From: Serpula lacrymans var. lacrymans S7.9
Taxonomy: Eukaryota; Basidiomycota; Agaricomycetes; Boletales; Serpulaceae
Length of the DNA stretch: 64,000 bases
Direction of reading: 5' to 3'
NCBI RefSeq assembly: GCF_000218685.1
Contig: NW_006763298.1
Span: 630,049 to 694,048 of the forward strand
Below, in pieces: positions 12,104 through 25,068 of this stretch; position 1 is the stretch's first letter; each line of letters begins with the position of its first letter. The position numbers were made by a program, and so were the translations under genes. Under the pieces are notes generated by a model. That model was not told the DNA's origin. It made no database searches and saw nothing but the letters and a program-made list of their open reading frames with translations.

Positions 12104-14390
12104 TTAAACCTCTTCGCTGGAGTTCTTCGATGAACGTTTTTCGATTCTGGTTTCTTCAAGTGCCCCAGATGCGAGTGGCTTGTGAGCTTCAGCAGCCCTC
12201 GACTGGTCAATAAGATCTTGCCTGGACGCGAAGCCAGGTGGTGCCCAGTTACGGGAAGTCCACGGCTTGCAGTCTGGGTCGATATACATCTACAAAAGAC
12301 GGTTCACTGTCACGTGCCTATTGCGAAAGTTGCGCACATACCATGTTCACACTTTCAAGCGAAAGATCGGACGATTCGTAAAGGAAGAAGTAAACAACGA
12401 AAGCGCCGAGCAAGTTGCATGCTAAAAAGAGATTTTCAGCCTGGATATCAGCGACCCGATTTCAAACAAAAATAAAATGACGTACATGCAAAGATATAAC
12501 CGTATTTGTAGGAAATGCTTTTGATGATGAATGGCGTGAAGAAGGCGATCAAGAAATTCCATAACCAATTGGCTGCGGTAGAAATGCTGCCTTGCTTTGC
12601 ACGAGTCCTAGTAGGGAAAGTCTCTCCGATCAAAATCCAGACACCGCTACAACACACCATCAATCTGAAGGCTCATAGAGAGAGTAGGATATAACTTACG
12701 GAGCCCATGTCATGGCATAACCCCAAATGAACATGCAAGCTGAAACAATCATGACTGAAGATTCCGACGAATGATCAGCTTTGGAGCAGCTGAAGAAGAT
12801 ATACCACACTCACGCTTGCCCATACCAGGGTTGGTGGCGGGATCTGTCGAAATTGCTGCTGAGGCGAAGATGAACAACCATGCAGCTTGCCATAAACCAC
12901 CGATTATTAGGGGACGTCTACGGCCGAACTATAAAAGCGGATGAAAGGTGCGATGATAAACTATCAGAGAGAAAACATACCCTTTCCATGATGTACATGC
13001 CACCAAAAGTACAGAAAAAGTTGACAGCACCAAGGATGATTTGGGTCACGAACGAATCGGCAATACCAACCGATAGGAAAACGGTAGCACCATAGTAGAA
13101 GAAGTAGTTGGCACCGGTAAGTTGTTGCAGACTTTGCAATGACATGCCAAGGAGAGTGCGGTACAGAGTCTTGTTCTCGACCTTGAAGCAATCAATCCAA
13201 CCTGCGCTAATATTCTTCTCGTAAAGAACATTGGACCTGATTTCCTCGACTTCGCGACGTATAACGTAATGGTCAGAAGCTTCTGACGCTGGGATACCTC
13301 GAGTGCGAGCAATGGAGGCCTGAGCATCGTCCAAACGATCATGGGCAGCCAACCATCTGGAAATCATCACGCATGTTAACGAGACGCTATCACAATAAAG
13401 GGAATGGCTCGCACCTGGGACTTTCGGGCATGAATAGGATACCAATACCCAAAATCAGCGCCCACAAAATACCAATGCCAACAACAATGCGCCATGAACC
13501 GGATGAGGGTATATCACGTGTGCCAATGGAAATACAGTCTGTATTAATCCGTCAGCTTTCGAATTCGGTATGACTGATGAACTTCCGGGACGCACATGCA
13601 ACCAATATACCGAAGGTGATGAACAACTGATATGTCGCACTGTATATTACATAAATCATGATGTTCAGAATATGGTAAACACGGGGAAGGGCTTACGTCA
13701 ACGTTCCTCGGATCTGCGGCGGCGCTGTTTCAGCCTGATACTGTTCAAGAGGTGAGTATCATGGCAGATATATACATCCATATAGACATCTAGCCTACCA
13801 TGGGTACGGCCGCACTTAATGATCCAACACCCAAACCACTGATGAACCTCCCAACTGCGAATTGTTGCCAGACATGCTCCGAGGATATCTGAATGATTAC
13901 ACCGACAACAAAAACAAAACACTCCACCGACATCGCGTATCGGCGACCAAGGAAATCGGCAGTCCTGCATAACATTAGTAATCGTTACGACTGAATCAAT
14001 GATGTTTGGGACTAACGGGGCACCAGCTAGTGCACCGACAAGCGTGCCAATGGATAATAAGGCGACTATCAAACCCTCTCTGACATCCGAAAAAGAGCAG
14101 GTGCTCGCAACGCCTGGGGTACCGCACGATCCGAAGCGGACCAAGAAATCGGGCATAAGTACGATGTCAGATATTTGTCCTGTGTCATACTGCCATATCA
14201 TAAAAACCAAAGAAATGGGGTGAATAAGCGTTGTCGCTTACACCAAAGATGAAGCCACCCATGGAGGCAAGCAAGGCTAGCATGATGGCTACCGCCCCTA
14301 TGGGCAAGCCTTGACTAGAAACAAATTACCCAGTTAGTTATGGCATAGGTCCCAGAGAAGTGGACAGACGTACACGTAAAACAACGCCAT
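12104..14390 (-). CDS. MFS monosaccharide (hexose) transporter
   Basis: Sugar/proton or facilitative hexose uptake across the plasma membrane. The start MALFYV (14390) is joined by an intron to QGLPIGAVAIMLALLASMGG, then FGYDTGQISDIVLMPDF, the N-terminal sugar-transporter signature. DFLGRRYAM is the loop 2-3 GRR motif; GRFISGLGVGSLSAAVP and PESPRWLAAHDR follow helix 6; SLQQLTGANYFFYYG lies in helix 7; PTRTRAKQGS and NWLWNFLIAFFTPFI belong to helices 10-11. The C-terminal tail is hydrophilic and ends in TAA at 12106-12104. Twelve membrane helices and about 530 residues over roughly ten exons are as expected for the family. Substrate (glucose, fructose or xylose) cannot be decided by eye. Confidence 0.92.
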
Positions 14391-16688
14391 CTTGACCGCA
14401 GACAAAGGTCAGTTGTTCACGTTCTGCTATTACTAAATAGAGGAGCTAAAAGCAGGGTTAGCAGAAGGCGAAAAAGGGCAAAGGCTACCTTACTTATACT
14501 TCAGAAGACCGGGCAAAACGTGATGTCATCCGATTTCCATCTTGGGCCATATGCCCCACGAGCACCTGAACTTCCGGATAGTTTTGAATCTCGTTGGTTT
14601 CCGAATGTTATCCCACACGGCATTCCGACCCAACCCTGAAACCGACCTCTGGTGGTAAAAATAAGTCAGGGTCTTGTATGATGCATCGATGATGGACCAT
14701 CATTTCACACAAAGAGCTCAACACGGCAACATTACTGTTCGGCCCGACCTGGATCTTTTCAGAAAAGCGGAGTGTACCTTGTGGGGAGGCCAGTGGGGTT
14801 AGTCAGTGCAAGTTGCACACCGATCGGCGATAATAGGCGTTCGCTTTTCGAATGCTGGCTCCCAGCTATTTACAACGGTCGTTCTTAGAAAAACCGAGAC
14901 CTTCAGAAGCAGATAAGACTGCTTCGAATGTAGAACACGATCACGGAGTTCTGTAGGATTTTTGCTTGAAAAAAAAACCATACATTCAGCGTCCTCAGGC
15001 AGTCAGAATTGGGAAGGAATAATTCACATCAGTTTGCGCTTGTCTGATACTTGATAATCCGGGGCTGAAGAGCCAGCGGCCCGAACTTGCATGTGCCATT
15101 CTCAGGTACAAAAATATTCCCCGCATTTAGATATGATAGTATGAAAAACACAACGGTTGAAACTCGCCGTAGCATCGTATACGTATATTTGCGCAGGGCG
15201 AGCATCCAGCGCGGACTAGGAAGATAGTCTCATCCCCCTGTCTAAACACCGGTAGAGCTTAGAGCCTTGAGTTTCAATGTGTTCATGGAACTCACACAAG
15301 AAGAGTCGTATACCGGCGCGACTCCTCGCACTCTGATAAACCGCATACAACTGGGGTAACGCCATCAATACCAGATGATGTGATTCTGAAATAAAGCAAT
15401 TTGATAGAGGCACAGAGAAGACGCTGGATGCGTGGCTATGCGATGTGTAACGGTGTGCGTTTTAGTCGGGGACAAAAAGATTGAACCATGAGCTGACAAG
15501 AAATTAGCTTACACAGTCAGAGTTCAGCCAGGCACCGAAGATCCAGGATCAGTCTAGCATAAATGAATGCGTCAACTGATGCAGATGAATAACGACGCTC
15601 ATGGACGGGACCGTTTTCCTGCTTTTGCCTTCTATTTTTAGTCTCTATCAGCCAGCATTTTTGCCATCATGTGTGTAGAATGATTGCGAGGCTCCCAATC
15701 ACTCGGCGGTCACATCTCCCCACAAGTCAGCTCGGGGTAACTAACTCCATCGAGTGAATCCTAGGAACTGATTCCTCTCAGCGTTCCTCTGCCGTCTCAC
15801 CCTGTTGCGTCTTGCGATATAAAGTCCGTGTCGCCGGTTCCTACATGCGACCAAGCGCATGTCTACTGCGGCGCTACAGTGTGGGTCATCGCAGGGTGTC
15901 TGATTTAGAGGTCCAGAGCTGAAAGTGAAGCGCAGAAGCGTCAGGGGATGGCAGTATAAGGTTTCTGTAGGTGACTACTTCATTTAGGAGTCAGAAAGGG
16001 CACACCCAATACTTTTTTCTCAAAATAACCTACTCTTGTGGAGAAGTCCTGTTTACCAATTAAGGTGGCATTCCCCGACATTAAAGAAAGAAGTGTAGTG
16101 CCAAACTATATGCCTTTTCTTTTCATGCCCACGACGAGCGAGGCTGAGCCCATGATATTCTCTAGAGCTGTGAATACACGGAGTTCTAGCGGTCCGACGC
16201 TAGCCCGCTGTAAGGATGAGATATAGCATTGATATCCGTATTCTCCCGCTTGTCGAGGTGATTTCGGAAATAAAATACTATACCAGCACACCTTCCCGGT
16301 ACACGGATACTACTGCCTTCGACACAGACGAGATAAGAGGCATGCGCAGAAAAAGCCCAAGGAGGCATATCTTCGAGTATAAGAAGAGGACATTTCCGTA
16401 TTCTGCCGCTGTAAATCTGATAGAAAATTGCATCAGCTGATATTTCCGCGGAATACAGCTTAGGACGAACATATTTTGCAATTTGGAGATAGTAACTTGA
16501 ACCCGAGTCTGAGCTCGTTTCTGACAGAAAAGGCGAGGGAATGGAACGCGCTTGGTCACGGGAGTCACGACATGGCCCTCACGCGTGACTACCGCAATAA
16601 TTCGTCACATCCGTAGGTCCTCAGAAACGTCCAACAGAAAGGAAATTGGTATTATTCGTACATTCCATAAAAGAGATATCATCAACAT
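14391..16688. promoter_or_regulatory. 2.3 kb divergent intergenic region
   Basis: Separates the divergent transporter (-) and NSE3 (+) genes and must hold both promoters. It carries only short open stretches without a domain. The transporter probably has the large regulated promoter, but I can name no factor site with confidence. Confidence 0.4.
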
Positions 16689-18132
16689 ATGGCTCCACGA
16701 GCAGGACCAAGTCGGTCGCAGAGAACGCAAAGAGTATCGGGTCCGTCTCAAAGTCAATCTCAACGCCCCTCTCGGAGACGGAATCATGTCGAAGTCGCAG
16801 ACGGTGAGGACGAGGACGATGAGGATGCAGGAGATGACGAAGAAAATATGGAAATGCACTTTGAATCCACTCATGTGAGGAAAGGAGGCGATGGAAGCAG
16901 TGATGTGGTCAGTGTATGTCGCGGTGTAGTGTTCTAAGGTTGCCGAATTTTTTGAAATAGGACTTGGACAGAAAAGCAAGCGATCTTGTTAGGTTAGCTC
17001 TCTTTACAGAACATAAACGGGTGCCTTTGCGGAGAGAGGACATAAGCAAAAAAGGTACGCCTTACCAGTCACTAACTGCAGTTCTCTGTAGCATCCATAA
17101 ACTTCCAACACACAACTAGTTCTTGGTTCCAATCCCCGTTCGTTCAATGCTGTATACGAGAAGGCACAAAAGTTGCTCCGTAAAACCTTTGCTATGGAAC
17201 TCGTTGAGTTACAATCGCGTAGCTACCGTGAACAAGATAATGTCGCAGTTACCGATCTTCAGGAAGCTCGCAATGCCACCGGAGTAAAGAAAAAAGGCGA
17301 GTGAAACATCTGAATCATCATAAAAGTTGACTAATCCGCCATCCTATCACAGTCGCTGCTGCAGGCTCCAAAACCTACATTCTGCGTTCCACGCTTGACC
17401 CTGTTATTATAGAGCATGCCGCTTTGACGGATGATCTAATATACAATGCAGAACAAGATGATGTCGGTGATGTCGAAGATGATGAAATAGCCGTAAGGTA
17501 CGGGAGTATCATTTCTTGGAGCACTGCAGATCAACTAGGTGCTCTGGGCGTACTGCACGTTGTGCTTGCTCTCGTCCTTGTTAATGGGAGATCCATGAAC
17601 GATAGTATGTACTGCTCATTCGCTTTTACGTTCTTCATCTGACAGAGTGCGACCCATAGTGGATCTTCGAGGAAACCTCAAACGACTACGACTACCGCAA
17701 TCCGGCACCGTTGAAATGAGCAGTCAATCGACGCACAAGTGCCTTCCCGTTGATACCTATCTGAGTCAACTTGTTCGTCAGGGTTATCTGGATCACATCC
17801 GCCTCGACGATAATAGAGGGCCTGTTGGGGGGAAACGCGGCAGAGCTCCTGTAACGACTCAGGCATCCATGGAAGAAGGTACCTGGGAGTGGCGTTGGGG
17901 TAACCGTGCACATAGTGAAATCGGAGAAAAGGCTGTCGCAAACTTTGTTGCAGAGTTTATGGTCGAGCGTACGAGAGGCGATGACGACGAAGATGATGAA
18001 GATGAAAATGCCGGCCCCGCTCGTGGACGAGGACGAGATAGGGGCGGAAACGACAGTGCTGAGAAAAAACTAATAGCGATGCTAAAAGGTGTAGAGAGGG
18101 CAGCGGGAGGGAGCCTTGCTGAAATCAAGTAA
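16689..18132 (+). CDS. NSE3: Nse3/MAGE-domain subunit of the Smc5-6 complex
   Basis: Kleisin-interacting tandem winged-helix (KITE) subunit of the Smc5-6 DNA repair complex, partner of Nse1 and Nse4. The start MAPRAGPSRSQRTQRV is followed by a Ser/Gln/Arg-rich segment and an acidic linker (GEDEDDEDAGDDEE). The MAGE homology domain runs from DLVRLALFTEHKRVPLRRED through NAVYEKAQKLLRKTFAMELVE, then LGALGVLHVVLALVLVNGR and LRGNLKRLRLP, the conserved core of Nse3. YLSQLVRQGYLDHIRLD and WEWRWGNRAHSEIGEKAVANF mark the second winged helix. The C terminus is an Asp/Glu and Arg/Gly-rich tail ending in TAA at 18130-18132. About five exons. The acceptor near 17645 has two close options; the downstream one keeps the frame open. 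Confidence 0.88.
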
Positions 18133-18287
18133 TATCCAATCCTGATAACTGCAAGAACCCAGTCCTAGTGATACCCAATTGCGCAATAGTTATCTCGTTC
18201 TTACAATACATGCCCACTCTAGTGTTATCAGTATTTTTGAGTATGCTATAAATGTAATCTGAGTCTGAGGAGTTTGGTTTTCGATTC

Positions 18288-20168
18288 CTAATCTACCACG
18301 GAGATCGCAAATCTTACCAAAACGGTGGCACCGTTGTTTTTTCCTTTCATGTTCAATAGCCTGATAAATTTCCATCCTTGCTGCAGATGAATTACGCGAG
18401 CACAAAATACGGCGAGCCTCTCCGATCGTATAAACTCGTGCCGAAACACGAGAAGCCTTGGAGAGTGGATGGGTTGGACGATAAGCGACTGTCCAGAAAC
18501 GCGGTAAAGAAACTCACCTGATAAAGGCCATATCGTCAGATTCAAACTCCCACTCAAACCGTCCATTAAACATTACATCAGCTCCAGCATCCGAAACATC
18601 TTTGCACTTTACGTGTTCGGAGCGCCATTCCTGATCTCCTGCAGAATGGAATAGCTGTGCTTGAACATACGCTGTAAAATCATGATGGCCATTTGGTGGC
18701 GACACTGTATTTCTCAGGTTAAAACAGGTCTAACTTCACCTAAATTCCGGATACTCACAGGAGCTAACTCCTATAATCTCCACGGTCAATTTCAATCGCG
18801 AGTTCATATGCTCTCCCATGCCCAGTAGCGGAGCGGGCTTTAGCACCCAACCTTCAGTGCCAACGAACATAGCTTCATTTATTTGCATCCCCCTGTCAAA
18901 ATGCTGCCAGTTGAGGCAAGCAATCTGCGACCCATTACGCCAAAACTTAAGTGGATCGAAGTTACTCGAGCTGAGACGAATTCCACGCGGGTAAATGCGA
19001 CGGAAATGATATCGGGCGTGCTCGATGAGATGTGTGAAAGAGTTAGGTATCAACGATAACAAAGATGGCTCGCTGATGTTGATGAGGATATTCCGGGGGA
19101 AAGGAGGGCTGGGAAAATCTAACAAGCTGAGTTATAGGTACAAGTTGGATTGAAGAGATATATAAAACGACATACGCTCAACTACCCAGCCTTTGGCTGG
19201 TTTCATACTGCGAGCGTAGAAGCCAAGCGCGGCAAGAGAATCCGCAATTTTAGAACGCCCGCTTTCACTCTTTTCAACGATAAGGTCATTGTCAATTTCA
19301 TCATATGGCTCCTCACACAAGTCATCGCGCGGCGATTCTTGAAGCTCTTCTATGCCCGATACGTCGTGGTAGTATTCTACCTAGAAAATGAGGAGGAATG
19401 ACGATGTGCTGTATTGGGGAATATATAGATGAGACTGACCATAAGAATTATTTTCCCTCTCAGGTCTTTAGGAGAGATAGTATCATCATCCAGATCTTCC
19501 CTCTCTTTTTGGACTAACTTCTCTCCCCAGGCAGCTTGCATGATATCTACCAACTCCCCTTGATTTGCTACTGGCACATGACATTCCAGGCTCACCAGGA
19601 GAGGCCAGTCACCTTCCCGTACTACGTCTCCGATGGCAACACATACGCTCTTGAATGACACGCTCTTGCTTAATGTATGTCCATGTGTGACAATAGCGCC
19701 ATTGGCAGATGACCACCAAACATCGATTTCGACACAACGACCGTGTTCGGAGATAACATGCGTGTATGAGGCAGCGGAGGCTCGGCCGAGCACTTGCCAA
19801 GACAAGAGATAGGTGTTATGAGAAGAGCTAACCCAAATGCTTATATTGAGCATCCCGTAGACAAAATTAAAGTGGTACTACGAACGACACGAAGTATTGT
19901 TTCCAAGGAAAGGAATCGTCAACTGGTGGAGGACACACAATAGGCTGCTTCAGCAGCTCATCCGGGTTCTGTGGACTGTTGTCGGTTTATCGATCTTATC
20001 ATCGAAAGCATGTATGAAACTCACAATATTCCGTTCTTCAAGAAATGTGATGACTTCTGGACTAAGCCTTGGTACTTTATCTTGCGGTGGACTGAGATTG
20101 ACAGCGGTTTCTACTGAGAATCGATTTGACAGCTCCGTTTTCCATTCATGATCCAGAAAGGCTTCCAT
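18288..20168 (-). CDS. PLC1: Phosphoinositide-specific phospholipase C (short agaric type)
   Basis: Hydrolyses PI(4,5)P2 to inositol trisphosphate and diacylglycerol at the membrane. The start [15 protein letters not shown] (20168) leads to [15 protein letters not shown]. The X domain begins [15 protein letters not shown] with the first catalytic His; the second is in [17 protein letters not shown] and LRGKIIL follow. The Y domain covers [33 protein letters not shown] and [12 protein letters not shown]2 domain follows ([16 protein letters not shown], then [21 protein letters not shown]). The last intron is 61 nt, ending CTCCAAG; a 29-nt alternative breaks the frame. No EF hands or PH domain are visible in the reading, unlike animal PLCs. 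An additional 5' exon is possible because in-frame codons extend upstream of the chosen ATG. Its stop is 155 bp from the NSE3 stop (convergent). Confidence 0.88.
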
Positions 20169-20394
20169 CGTTATGTACTTCACAACCAAGGACCACTAAC
20201 AAAGGTTCAAGTAGTGTTGTGGTGATTGTGGTACGACTCAACTTGCAAGCGACCAATGGAGCTTCCATATAGTCGCTGATCACATGTAAATAGGTAAAGT
20301 ACAAGAATACAAGGAATGTGTGGCGTCTAGTATTTTACAAGTAGAAAGCTTTTCAAGGCAACATTTACCGGAGCGCATTATTTCCCATTCGCGA

Positions 20395-21986
20395 TCAGCA
20401 CGTAAAAGCGGATTTTGTTATCGGTGATTGCGAGCCTTTTGGCTGTAACTCATACTCCTGGGACACGATGCTATTGGCGCCAGCCGGGTTATCTGGAATA
20501 TCTGGAGAACCACTGATCTCAGTATCTCCAGGCGATGACAGTCGGCGAAGATTGAGAATAAGTCGAGTGACGGTGACGTTCGTTGCACACCAAATGAAAC
20601 TAGGATAAAAAGTTAATATTCTAATGCAAACCAAGGTAGAATAGCATTGCTTACAAAACACCAAGAAATATCAACGATAGCTGACCAGTATTAAAATCAG
20701 ATGTGATGCAAATATTAGCCCAAACAGAACCTTACCGGAGCGGTAATTGCAAGGACTAGATTAATAATTCGTAACGCTGAATTTTGTAAATGGCGCGAAT
20801 AAACAAGACAAAAATTATGGATTCTTACCAAATAAAACCTGGAGAATATCGGCGTCAGAGCAGGCCTCAAGCTTTAACAAGAAATGATGTTATACCAGAA
20901 AGTAGACACAGCCGTCACGGTACAGAACTCTGCTCATCTGAGACTCGTCCGAACGAGGACGATCAAAAGCGTTCCAAACTGTGGTCAAGAATATCATGAC
21001 CTCAAACGCGATCTACAGCTGAAGAAATCAATAAACAGTAAAAGAAATAACATCGTTTAAACCAACACCCGGGATCCATAATACAGCGAAATTGATTTTT
21101 GCTCTAAACAAACAAGCATGCAAGTCAGTGTTATACGAAAGTTCAGCTGTAACCATTGTCAGAAACATAACACATCGCGCATGAGACGTGAACTAACGAA
21201 TCATATTTAAGACGGTATATGTCGTCAAAGCAATGGATGCCAGCTGCGCGACCACGAAACCACCAAGCGTCCAACAAATGAGAAAGAAACTGCGTTCCCA
21301 AAGAACCCAAAGTCGCAATAAGACAAGCACTGAATAGTGTACATGAGTAAACCGAGGATTAGGTTTTACTGCAATGACACCTACAGTTCCCTGATGCTAT
21401 TGAAATCATGCCAATGAACGTTATAGCACTTGTCCAGCCTTGGCAACTGTCGAGCCATAGAGGTTAGTCCGCCAAAGGGCACCTTATTGCTTTGTGACCC
21501 ACAACTACATGTAGGATTAGTATCGATACAAAACCATGAAAAGCAGCACATACCTTGTCTGTCAGAAGAGGAGTTGCTACACCACTGAAGCCTGCGGACA
21601 ATGTGTCAATGCACAGCAAGATGAAAAACAGTTGTCGTTATACCATTTGTTTCTATTATCATTGCTATAGGGACAACATATCGATTGAAGAGGAATAGGA
21701 CCTTTGGCAGAGAGAATTTGGCGGGCCATATCAAACTCACTTCATCGCCAAAAGTAAGAAGATGATCGTAAAGTAAAACCTGGGCAGAAAGAAAGACAAA
21801 GTACGTTAGTTAATAAAAATATGATGATATACTAATATACATACCACTAAGCCAGCCGCTGAGGATATCGTGAGGCTCGTGAGCTGTACAAAATTCTGTA
21901 ATCTGCGTACACTTACCGCTAACATACCGAGAGGCCTGTAAACGAACCAACTGGGTGTTGTCAAATACAGGTACTAACTCAGTCAT
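20395..21986 (-). CDS. DUF6533 seven-helix membrane protein
   Basis: Function unknown; a family of basidiomycete multi-pass membrane proteins with many paralogues per genome. The start MTELVPVFDNTQLVRLQAS (21986) is followed by RYVS, a 58-nt intron, AAGLV, another intron, then LLYDHLLTFGDEVSLIWPAK and LFLFNRYVVPIAM, the signature of the DUF6533 N-terminal domain. Later exons are hydrophobic, and the last gives CATNVTVTRLILNLRRLS followed by a polar cytosolic tail ending at TGA 20397-20395. The internal exons (about 21700-20700) were not all resolved, so the exact protein is uncertain. It starts 226 bp on the far side of the PLC start codon, with the same orientation. Confidence 0.75.
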
Positions 21987-23342
21987 AAGGCAACGGCGAA
22001 TATACAATCCACGGCGCCGTCGACGACGTCGAACCTGCACTGTGAGGAAGAAAGAGCACCTACTTAAAAAGGGCAGCACTGCAATGCCATTCGGCAAATA
22101 CCAAGCCGCCGCATCACCCACTAACTTTCAAAGGACCTTACAAATGATCCGGCAACCTATTTGGTGGAATGAATTCCCATGGACGCTGAGATTCCTGGAT
22201 CCATGACCTTAGAGCTAGAGCTAAACCAAGAGCATTGATTGTCGTCGATCGCAGTACGAGTCAGCAAGATATATCCGAGTAGAGCTAGAACTGACTGTGC
22301 TCCTTCTGAAGGGCGACGACTCCTTTACCGAAGGCCTGCCACGGACGTTAAGTACAATATGTACAGCTCAGTGGAGTCACCCGACGTGACAGGTCACGTA
22401 ATCACTAACCCCAAATGGAAAGTCCGGTGTTCACACCTTGTAGCATGTTTGGCAACAGCCTTGAGAATAAACAACGGGCAAAGCGGCACCGTCGTCAAGG
22501 TTACTATAACTTGAAAATGAGTCAACCTTGCTGTCAACGCCTTTCGAGAAAATGTAGTGTGACATAATGGGCATTGGTTTGTGACATGTAAATTGACTAC
22601 GAACAAGACTCAACGTTGGGATGCAATCAGCACCTGTCATGCTCCTATCACTTTCTTCTGATAAGGCATTCAATCTGAACCCATTACTAGGTCCAAATTA
22701 GTACTTGTCAGAGTAATTCAAGTACCTAATCCGAGGAGTCTGGCCGCGGTTAGTAAATGCCTATTTACCTGAGGCTGTTAGCGAATTCCAAAATCAAGGG
22801 GAAAAATTGTCATACAGTCTGAAACAAGTTTACAGAGCGGCCAAATTACAATCCAATACAAGGCATAAATCAGGGATAGAGGAATTCGACATAGATGAAT
22901 TAATTGCTTGAAAAGAGGGAAAGGTGGCTTGCCAGAGTCTAAAAAGACGCGGGTAGCAAGCACCCTTCCAACTTGAAAGAAGAATATAGTTCCGTAGCTC
23001 AGATGAACCGTCATTGTAAAAAGTCCCACTAAAAGGGCAGAATTGATCTCGACGAGGTGATAGTCCACCTAATGCCCACATCCAGGGACTGGTCAGAAAG
23101 AGGTGGCGGCCAAGGCGAGCAGCAGCAATGCGCACTCCGGGAAAAGTTCAGTGACGCTCTTCCGCATATCCCCAAGGGTCTCCAGGAGAGTTTGAGGGAT
23201 CATAAGGAATAACAATCCTCTAACGTAGTCAAGTGCAGATAGTCTTCACGGTCCAGTCTATCGGGGCATATGTTCAGCCTTATCCAATAGCCTGCCAATA
23301 TCAGAGACTATCACCTTATGCTCTGGAAAGAAAACCCCATGA
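21987..23342. other. 1.36 kb without a supported gene
   Basis: Upstream of the DUF6533 gene and downstream of the PIN-domain gene. A minus-strand stretch at 22778-23068 is hydrophobic (ALLVGLFTMTVHLSYGTIFF) and faintly resembles the first helices of DUF6533/DUF6534 proteins, so a gene relic is possible. I found no start, splice partners or continuation. Confidence 0.35.
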
Positions 23343-24652
23343 TCATGGATCCGGTTCCAATTTCTCTCCTCTCGCAAGGACCCTGACCACTTTGCTGGGC
23401 TGAGCGACCATTTCCATCATTTGCATGACGGCGGGGGGCCGCTCCACTAGACCTGAGCCGCTACCGCCATTTGCACCGGGACCGGGGATAACATGCTGTG
23501 AGTTTCGCCTACCTCTCCCTGTTTGACGCTTATTCTTTTCCTCGTCTTCCCCGCCACGGGTCGTTTGAGGGGTAGACGGAGTAGTAAGAGGTGTTGGCTT
23601 CACTTCGAGCATGTCGATTCTCGCACGTGCTGCCCAGTGACTAACAAGTATCCCTGAAGAACGAGGCTCATGTTTGTGGGTATGAGGATTGGGTGCAGGA
23701 AGGGGTACAGGAGAGGATACCTCGGGTGAGATACCATCAGTAGCCTTGCCGGGAGATGATGGCACAGTTGCTTGAGGGGCGGCTGGGTTCAAGACTGCCA
23801 AAACGACCTTTGGCTTCTTCTCGGTAGCTGCACCGGCATGATCTACTTCCCAACGGGCACAACAAATCGTCCTGCGGACCCACTCGGGAGAACTTGAGAG
23901 ATGGGCAGGTGTCGACATCTTATCTTTATCTTCTTCCACAGGGTCCTTGAAGTCGATATTATCCCAGAGAACGAAGGCGTCGTCTCTCTGCACTCGAATG
24001 CGCGGATTAGTGCCCACTTGTGCTTCCAGAATCCTAGAAGCCGAACGGGCGCGCTGAGCAAGGGGGCTGGTGCCTTTCTTCAGCAGATCCAGCGTGTTGA
24101 GAGCTTTACCAAGTTTTAGTGGCTATGAATTGGTGGTCGAAGAGTTGAAAGTTACCTTCCAATGGAACAATCACCACCTCCTCGCGCCCTTCTCGGCACC
24201 ACTTCTTCACATAATGGAGGGCATGAACCAAGACACTGGCGTCAACTATCACAAGGTCCGCATCCTTATCCCCTCTGGACTCGTCGCTCGATTTACGCCT
24301 GATCCTAATCTCACCAAACTCCTTTTCCAACACCTCCCCAGGGGCCCTTTTAGAGGTCTTCCCGCCTGAAGGTAAGCGCTTGGCGTTGTTGTTGATAGCT
24401 CCACGTTTGTTGGTATGTCCCAAGTCGACTGGAGACTGACGCCTGTCACGCCAACTGCCCGCCGTGGGCACACGAGTGACGGATTTCTCAAGCTGTTCGA
24501 CCTGGTGATTCAAGAAAGCTGCTCCCAGGGCACGGGACATGGCTAGCTTATTGCTCGCTGTGGCGGCGGTGGTCGGCCCCTGCAGAAGTCGTAACGTTAG
24601 GCTGGCTCGTAAAACCACATGAAGCACTGCAACTGACCTTGCTCTCTGCCAT
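23343..24652 (-). CDS. PIN-domain protein
   Basis: Probable nuclease-fold protein of unknown target. Exon 1 is MAESK, followed by GPTTAATASNKLAMSRALG and a basic linker. The PIN core begins DLVIVDASVLVHALHYVKKW, with the first acidic residue in VDAS, and continues EEVVIVPLEALNTLDLLKKG (second acidic region), QRARSASRILEAQ and RVQRDDAFVLWDNIDF. The C-terminal half is low-complexity, rich in Pro, Ser and Thr, with basic TGRGRRNSQ and a glycine-rich run, ending LARGEKLEPDP and a stop at 23345-23343. Three exons, about 410 residues. The layout recalls fungal proteins related to the PIN domains of Smg5/6 or Swt1, but I cannot choose among them. Confidence 0.78.
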
Positions 24653-25068
24653 GATAGTGCGATAATAATGTGCTTGCTCAAAGATAGACAGATGATTTTA
24701 AGGCAAGAAGACGCTGTAAGGATGTTCGTGCCAGTGTTCGTGTGATAATCACCGCGGCGGTGCTTCCGCCACCGCAGTACTTATGCAGTTGCGGTGTGGA
24801 TGTGACCAAAGCAGAAACCGCTTACTAAGCGATGCTCGGCCGTCAGTTGACATGGCAAAGCTCCTCCATAATGAGGCCAAAAACAATGACCACATAGCTT
24901 GGATGTAGGTATGTATCGCAAAGCAAGATCGCTTCGACGTGGTCAGAATAATAATAAAGAATTTTGGCTATCATGTTCAACCACAGCAACCCTGATCGGC
25001 TGCCCACCATAACATAATGGCACAGGAGGGTGCTTTGATGATGGTGAAAAGTTTACTACAAAGGGTGG
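24653..25068. other. Intergenic, PIN gene upstream side
   Basis: 416 bp between the PIN gene start and the stop of the DENN-like gene. It holds the PIN gene promoter; no clear motif seen. Confidence 0.4.

Noticed and set aside
17859..18128. Long minus-strand frame opposite NSE3
   Set aside because: Mirror of the acidic, repetitive C terminus of NSE3; Ser/Ala/Pro composition is an artefact.
18500..18535. 29-nt intron in the PLC C2 domain
   Set aside because: Too short and breaks the frame; the 61-nt intron using the same donor restores the conserved reading.
21880..21915. 33-nt intron in the DUF6533 gene
   Set aside because: Too short and frame-breaking; a 58-nt intron with the same donor gives the family sequence RYVS-AAGLV.
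22975..23010. Stretch resembling a tRNA D arm (TCCGTAGCTCAG)
   Set aside because: No B box, T arm or acceptor pairing nearby.
22778..23068. Hydrophobic minus-strand stretch resembling DUF6533/DUF6534 helices
   Set aside because: Resemblance is weak and no exon partners, start or conserved motifs were found.
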